From contig JAPFFF010000027.1 in the NCBI GenBank assembly GCA_039105265.1, forward strand, positions 186,001 to 250,000: a stretch of DNA of 64,000 bases, given 5' to 3'. The stretch comes from Tritrichomonas musculus (Eukaryota; Parabasalia; Tritrichomonadida; Tritrichomonadidae). Shown here in pieces: positions 60,101 through 64,000 of this stretch. Position numbers and translations under genes: made by a program. The number at the start of each line of letters is the position of its first letter. Position 1 is the stretch's first letter. Below the pieces are notes generated by a model. It was not told the origin of the DNA. It ran no database searches and saw nothing but the letters and a program-made list of their open reading frames with translations.

Positions 60101-61839
60101 GCAGCTTCCCATTGTTGGTTGCCTTGGATGCTGATTACTGCTTCTGATGATGAATCCATTTTCATTCTTGGGCCTAAAATGGTGGAATATTCAGAAGATG
60201 GGTTCTTTTCAATCACTTCTTTAATCATTTCTTTCTTTAACTCTGAACAGGCTATGTCTAGTGTACTTACTTCAATTTCTTTTTCAAGATTAGATGGCAT
60301 CTGTTGCTTGTGCATTAAAATATAGGCACAATGGGCTTTGTTATAGAATTTACGATAGTAGGGTAAATATAATGTCTTCTCTTCAGCAGCTTCCCATTTG
60401 TGATTTAGTATCAAATTATATATCTCTTTGGTATCACGCTGTAAATAAACAGATAAGTTGTTGGTTCCTGTCTTTTTCGGTTTCTTGTTCGCAAAAATTG
60501 ATTTGGCACCTGAAAAATATGGATTGTTCGATTCAAATTCTGTAATCATCTTAATTAGTTTGCTGGCAACTATCGGATGGCAAACAAATTTGTCGTTTTG
60601 TTTTATAAAAACAAGAGAAAATAAATCAATGCATAAATTATGACGGTTTTTGGGCATCATCAACGTTAGATGATTTTTAATATTTTGAATCATCTGCTTG
60701 GTTTGTTTTGATGGATTCCTAAATGAACTTAAAAAGGATCTCATTATTGTATATCCGCGAATAACATCAAAATCAGCTTGACGATCTGAATCTGATATAA
60801 GAAAATATTTTTTGGTAGCATATTCGAGTAATTGAGGAGTGCCTAATGAAAATTGGCAATGGAATGTGATTGAATGTGTAAGTAAATCATCTACTGTAAG
60901 TTCATTCGATGTCAAAAATGAAATCATTGACATTAAATCAAAATCATTATTTATCCTTTCTAGAACTTGGGCAGCTAAGGATGGTTTCCAACTAAGTTGC
61001 AGTAATGGTTTGAATTTTTCGGGGTTTGAAAAAATAGTCTGATAATTTCTTGTTATCAAGTATGGAATAACATCATTAGCCATTGCTAAATCCGGAGGTA
61101 TTTGTGTTATATTATTACTATTCAAAAAATTGGGAAATTGCTTGTCAAGAAAACATAAAAAGTGAGTTTGGTTAACCATCAATACATCAACAAATTTACA
61201 TTGAGGAGTTTTTAAATTAAATTTAGCGTGTAAAAATTTGGAAAATTTGCTGTTTTTGTAAGATATTGGGTATTTGAAGAACAATACGATGACTTTTGGA
61301 TCGACTTCTAGCTTTTTGAAGAATTCATAATCAGGTTCTATAATAAATGAGAGAGCTTCAGGTCCAATTGCTTTATAAATTGTATCAAATCCAATTTTCT
61401 TCAGGATAGATTGGAATTTTGGTAATAGTGTATAAAACAAGCCAGGATTCGAATCTCTAAAAAACAAAAGATTAAAGCAAACAGGATGAAACATTGGCTC
61501 AGGAACATTTGGCTGATCAAGTAGAGGTTTTATCATTTGAGAAAATTCAGTATTTAAATTATTGAAATCAGATAATGCAATCTTAATAGAAAAATCATCA
61601 GCTAGTTTATCAAATTGGAGAAGTTTCGAAGAAAGAATCCATCGATAATCAAAATAATCATCTGTTTGAGGAAAAATATTTAACAGCGTTGTTAAAAATG
61701 ATTTAAATTTTGGATCTTCTGAGCATTTATCGATTAATAATGAAAAAGATTTTTCAGTTTTTTCGTGGCTGAAATTGTAATATAACCAAGAGTTGAGATA
61801 TGTATCTAATCTATCAGAAATCTTGAAAATTTTAGACAT
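57124..61839 (-). CDS. Very large conserved alpha-helical protein (possibly spastizin/SPG-like)
   Basis: 1,571 residues from an ATG at 61839. DNA is less AT-rich and the frame is uninterrupted over 4.7 kb, a strong sign of a conserved single-copy gene. Almost the whole chain reads as paired helices, an alpha-solenoid. Notable local motifs are EIYNLILNHKWEAAEEKTLYLPYY (about 475), QGNQQWEAATKSA, and a conserved-looking block near 1330 (FFERRQCRHVMYNINKKLGNWEAAADDCFRLFDEET..HQIELLGHAIYCL). The end contains MPIEQIMNCLSMMRTNSPNIVENVQVALLRKLQ and NLIINGWKNPLTQLRMMI. The RRQCRHV..LG.WEAA block faintly recalls C-terminal regions of ZFYVE26/spastizin-type proteins, but no FYVE finger is present. That resemblance is a guess. 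The C terminus is acidic. Confidence 0.8.
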   Translation of the reverse strand: MSKIFKISDRLDTYLNSWLYYNFSHEKTEKSFSLLIDKCSEDPKFKSFLTTLLNIFPQTDDYFDYRWILSSKLLQFDKLADDFSIKIALSDFNNLNTEFSQMIKPLLDQPNVPEPMFHPVCFNLLFFRDSNPGLFYTLLPKFQSILKKIGFDTIYKAIGPEALSFIIEPDYEFFKKLEVDPKVIVLFFKYPISYKNSKFSKFLHAKFNLKTPQCKFVDVLMVNQTHFLCFLDKQFPNFLNSNNITQIPPDLAMANDVIPYLITRNYQTIFSNPEKFKPLLQLSWKPSLAAQVLERINNDFDLMSMISFLTSNELTVDDLLTHSITFHCQFSLGTPQLLEYATKKYFLISDSDRQADFDVIRGYTIMRSFLSSFRNPSKQTKQMIQNIKNHLTLMMPKNRHNLCIDLFSLVFIKQNDKFVCHPIVASKLIKMITEFESNNPYFSGAKSIFANKKPKKTGTNNLSVYLQRDTKEIYNLILNHKWEAAEEKTLYLPYYRKFYNKAHCAYILMHKQQMPSNLEKEIEVSTLDIACSELKKEMIKEVIEKNPSSEYSTILGPRMKMDSSSEAVISIQGNQQWEAATKSAVEIDQSPLEQIGRATFISNHLKNITISKGFLKFISDTVLYYESASLYEGDGTLESIFTFDMRKALSGPFNIGDERKSEQLANIFNVDLFSFVIKNLAWFKITENFINKYSSKYPLETTTLSISESLYKLVLSNEKTSQNLKNYVQRLIPPTTPEKGKNNTRLLTLLKNNNMENVDDIIYKVDHKLLYSKIMSEFDHTSFSDSVMYALNICDYVAPDSDIEELEKIRLYYKINKLTNFNLEDKESSEVVIDIYKNDSFELALKYIKICVPSDLRGPPICSLFQQCIDNEDQMLTIIRDFKERFDLISSRFFHVEGVVKLLVKECPKSKINLVKGLSLLPETITLDSNIFDLSTVIESFSRHPECIFMLNQESVTLFNDNDFLQLLDLLLNDNSPVYNKAFSFLFPFFKNKDDLQEWWMIKICKLISEVKVDSVEKELEYIIQFHKRIDPFLQTFKGRSDTMQWIKCANAFVQFQPFCKFNIKYDMNEYQNDKYKFALLCMSIDKMEIANSLNIDISEIFIEQIKIMMILGATKQIQTIFKNKPNLKFDDFDQNHQKKKNNFIYYDNNYKPFQVLTRQPIFDINRVKELSKTLPVPKSANLEPLFVFQQIKITASISASRSLDQQQFMTNNNKERDPFYDFMIKNAVTKPNSLSFLVTYKDYEAAFNYLDTKTGEERNDLFLYKFFVPAICNNTINSFEKYILKEKGEEYSKFIWTNTLQFFERRQCRHVMYNINKKLGNWEAAADDCFRLFDEETSVFHQIELLGHAIYCLTEALNIENIESKEQLEEKKTKTMFQLKLCQFFNDKGMPNKKEYNLMRGESAALALGAVFLINGETQLLNELSDLVPIDPKSVSIKASDTLLEMPIEQIMNCLSMMRTNSPNIVENVQVALLRKLQAKGNRKLILNLIINGWKNPLTQLRMMIEYDYITEAMILAVREKIAEMIPSIGKRASELGINDIVNQCYKILYPIQSDDQQLNEKKEDENQNE

Positions 61840-62163
61840 TAAAAAATGATGTATTGCAGTAGGTAAACGGTCGTTAATACATTGATTTCTATTGTATCGT
61901 TTATTTATTTGTGAATGAATTCAATTTTTGAATGAAATGAATTGTCTTATCCTACAAAATAATAAATTTAAATTTTTATATTTTTGTACAAATTTCTCTA
62001 TTGTTATTTAATTAATTAAATATATGAAGGTAGAATGATTACTAAAAATAAAAATGGTATTTAATCTGAAATTTAAAACAATAATTCGCATTTACATAAA
62101 AATACAAATATAATATTAATAATATACTTATCAATATTAAATATTAAAATGAAAATCGAGTTC
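61840..62163. other. Intergenic interval between the last two genes
   Basis: AT-rich; holds the promoter of the large gene and the 3' end of the IQ-motif gene. No other feature. Confidence 0.6.
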
Positions 62164-63672
62164 TTAAAAAATTGTTGTATCGTTATTTGTTATTGTAGCT
62201 GCTTTCAAACGATTTCTACAAAGAAATCCTCTCATCAAGCTCTGTATCGATATTGCAGCAGCTTCTTCTTTAACTGGTTTTTTTGTTACCGTTATTAACC
62301 TTGCTTTTTCGCGTTGAATTTGTGCCTTTAGATTCTTAATTTTGGATTTGTATCTTCGTGCAATTTGTTTTTCACTTGTATTTGCTGATTCGCCACCTTC
62401 GATCGAATTTAGCATAATCCTCAGCTGGCATAAATCTCGATGGTCGTGGCAAAGTCTAAGTTGCATTTTTTTAACAAGCATAACTCTTTCCAAGTTTAAT
62501 GATATTGCGACCAGTCTTTCATGTTCAGCAACTAGCTCAGAACGATCAATAATATTGGGAGGAAGCTTTGTGTCTGGCTGAGTTTTGGTTTTATTTGATT
62601 CGTTTGAGTTGTGTAAAGGGCCAGCTGCGGTTACTAATGACATGGGAGTTGGGGAAGGTAGGTTTCGTCTTGCATTCAAATTTTGATGGTATAAAGTGTC
62701 AGTATCAACCATTTTTTGAACATTTTGCAAAACTTTTGAAGTTGGAAGCTGTTTTTGGTGTTGCGGAGTAAATTGGACGGTTTTATGTTGCTGGCCTGAT
62801 TTAATTGTCGATGTTGTTGTAATTGTCGTAGCGTTTTGTTGTTGTTGTTGTTGAAATGCATACATTGAAGCTGCTGAAACATTTGCAGAAGGTGGATATG
62901 ATGATTTATTGAAAGGAAATGGATTTATATTTGTAACAATAAGTGATTGTGGAGGTGGCTTAACTAGGTATTTTTTGAATTTAGGCATTTTAACTTTTTT
63001 CTTTTTTTTATATGGCGATAAAGATGATTCTGAAAGTTTTAAAGATGATGTTTTGGTCTTTGATGATCCACTATCTGATTCATCATCTGAATCATCAAAA
63101 AACATATCCTTGTTTTTGGATTTTTCTTTTTTTGGAGATGCTTTCCTGGCTTTTTGCTTGTGTATAAAAAGTACTGGTTCTTCTGTATTTTTTTTAGTTG
63201 ATAAACTTTGTGTTTTAGACATTTCTTCTTCTTGTTCAATGCATCGAAATGAATGAACAAGTTTTTCGAGTTCTATGAGTTTTTTCTTTCTATCTTCGAG
63301 TCGTTCAGCTTTATTATTAAAATCTGCTTCGAATTCTTTAAATATTTTGTCTCGATCTTTCTGTGATTTCGCTCCTTCTATTAAAGCAACTTGGCATGAA
63401 AGTCTTGAGTTTTCTTCTTGAAGATTTTGAATAATCATTTGAAGACGGGCTCTTTCTTTTCCATATCCAGACATGTGTTTTGCTAGGTTATCATAATTTA
63501 TTATTTGATTGGTATATTTCATAGGTTTTTTGATTTGTGATTGTTTATCACCAAGAGATTTCATGCTTATGACTTTCGATTTTTGGTTCATAAATGAAAA
63601 TTCATCAAGTTCATGTCCTTTGTTTTCCATGCAAAAATTCAAATAAAAATAACGTAATTTGTAAAACATCAT
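62164..63672 (-). CDS. Coiled-coil protein with C-terminal IQ (calmodulin-binding) motif
   Basis: 502 residues from an ATG at 63672; an in-frame ATG at 63630 (MENKGHELDEF) may be the true start because the 14 residues before it are hydrophobic and unlike the rest. The N-terminal coiled coil spans about 70-155 (KERARLQMIIQNLQEENSRL). Then come a basic, serine/aspartate-rich low-complexity region (DDSDDESDSGSSKTKTSSL, KKKKKVKMPKFKKYLVKPP) and a Q/T-rich stretch. A second coiled coil (about 375-475) follows. Near 485, AAAISIQSLMRGFLCRNRLKAA is an IQ motif (IQxxxRGxxxR), a binding site for calmodulin or centrin. This fits a cytoskeletal, basal body or axostyle scaffold, by architecture only. Confidence 0.85.
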   Translation of the reverse strand: MMFYKLRYFYLNFCMENKGHELDEFSFMNQKSKVISMKSLGDKQSQIKKPMKYTNQIINYDNLAKHMSGYGKERARLQMIIQNLQEENSRLSCQVALIEGAKSQKDRDKIFKEFEADFNNKAERLEDRKKKLIELEKLVHSFRCIEQEEEMSKTQSLSTKKNTEEPVLFIHKQKARKASPKKEKSKNKDMFFDDSDDESDSGSSKTKTSSLKLSESSLSPYKKKKKVKMPKFKKYLVKPPPQSLIVTNINPFPFNKSSYPPSANVSAASMYAFQQQQQQNATTITTTSTIKSGQQHKTVQFTPQHQKQLPTSKVLQNVQKMVDTDTLYHQNLNARRNLPSPTPMSLVTAAGPLHNSNESNKTKTQPDTKLPPNIIDRSELVAEHERLVAISLNLERVMLVKKMQLRLCHDHRDLCQLRIMLNSIEGGESANTSEKQIARRYKSKIKNLKAQIQREKARLITVTKKPVKEEAAAISIQSLMRGFLCRNRLKAATITNNDTTIF

Positions 63673-64000
63673 TATCTTGATAAATTACGATAAGAACAGA
63701 TTGGAAGTATGATTTTTGAATTATTATTAATTAGTTCTTAAAAAATGTCATTTAATTGTGTTTTTGAAATTTGATAAATATTTATCAAGAATTCAATTCA
63801 GGCACCGGAAGAATACTTTCATATTTTCATATTAATATGTCTTCATATTTTCATAAAACAAAAAAGAAGAAGAAATAAATTCTTTTAATCATTTATATGT
63901 CAAAGAGTTCCACTTTTTAATTGAAGTTCAAATAAACAAATAAAAAATTCTTGAACCATACATGTTAAAATTATTATATTAATCATAATACATTTAAATA
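63673..64000. other. Right-edge interval
   Basis: AT-rich DNA upstream of the IQ-motif gene, running to the window edge. Duplicated cttcatattttcat motifs lie near 63815-63855. No gene seen. Confidence 0.5.

Overview
The window looks like nuclear DNA of a parabasalid protist, most likely a Tritrichomonas-type trichomonad. The reasons are the very AT-rich, homopolymer-laden DNA, genes without visible introns, and the typical trichomonad families: Sel1-repeat protein kinases, DUF3447/ankyrin proteins, BspA-like leucine-rich proteins, BTB plus F5/8C-like proteins and clan CD (C14) caspase-like peptidases. One promoter shows a trichomonad-style initiator (TCAYW) 9 nt before the ATG. The species call is inference. 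I found no virus-derived or Polinton-like element.

Layout. 1-2,600: 3' tip of an unidentified gene, a GC-rich palindrome and an ankyrin gene. 2,608-3,811: a non-autonomous element, repeated almost identically at 51,059-52,241. 5,412-9,383: a long Sel1-repeat kinase gene cut by one in-frame TAA. 9,400-15,440: a gene-free block of nested inverted-repeat elements (10,564-11,770; 12,139-15,437, with a 1.2 kb element at 13,967-15,173 flanked by a perfect 8-bp duplication). 15,864-17,729: an ankyrin protein with two predicted membrane helices. 17,810-23,071: decayed Sel1, BspA and receiver-like genes around an intact BTB/F5/8C gene. 23,761-24,609: a caspase-like protein that has lost both catalytic residues. 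25,630-27,560: decayed actin-related and ankyrin genes and three foldback elements. 29,397-34,410: housekeeping genes (importin beta-like, adenylate/UMP-CMP kinase, coiled coil). 34,865-40,003: a 5.1 kb DNA transposon with 19-bp inverted repeats flanked by TTAA, carrying a DDE-type transposase with a C-terminal linker-histone-like (H1/H5) domain. 40,759-41,679: an F5/8C-like gene. 44,026-46,842: a second Sel1 kinase whose 3' end is folded back. 46,939-47,500: a hAT-like MITE. 47,608-48,588: an intact metacaspase-like gene. 49,100-50,712: a decayed BTB gene and a chimeric kinase/heptad/Sel1 fragment. 50,786-50,856: a tRNA-like sequence. 52,584-54,710: a third kinase with almost identical Sel1 repeats. 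56,622-56,975: a TTAA-flanked MITE. 57,124-61,839: a very large conserved protein. 62,164-63,672: an IQ-motif coiled-coil protein.

How the parts relate. The three kinases join a kinase domain to 36-residue Sel1 repeats and are likely signalling scaffolds. Two of the Sel1 loci share a C-terminal module I do not recognise; the third locus lacks it where its 3' end is folded back. The two caspase-like genes form an active/inactive pair. The strongest candidate for something undescribed is the transposase-linker histone fusion inside its TTAA-flanked element. Housekeeping genes cluster at 29-34 kb and 57-64 kb; the regions between hold expanding and decaying gene families and small transposons.
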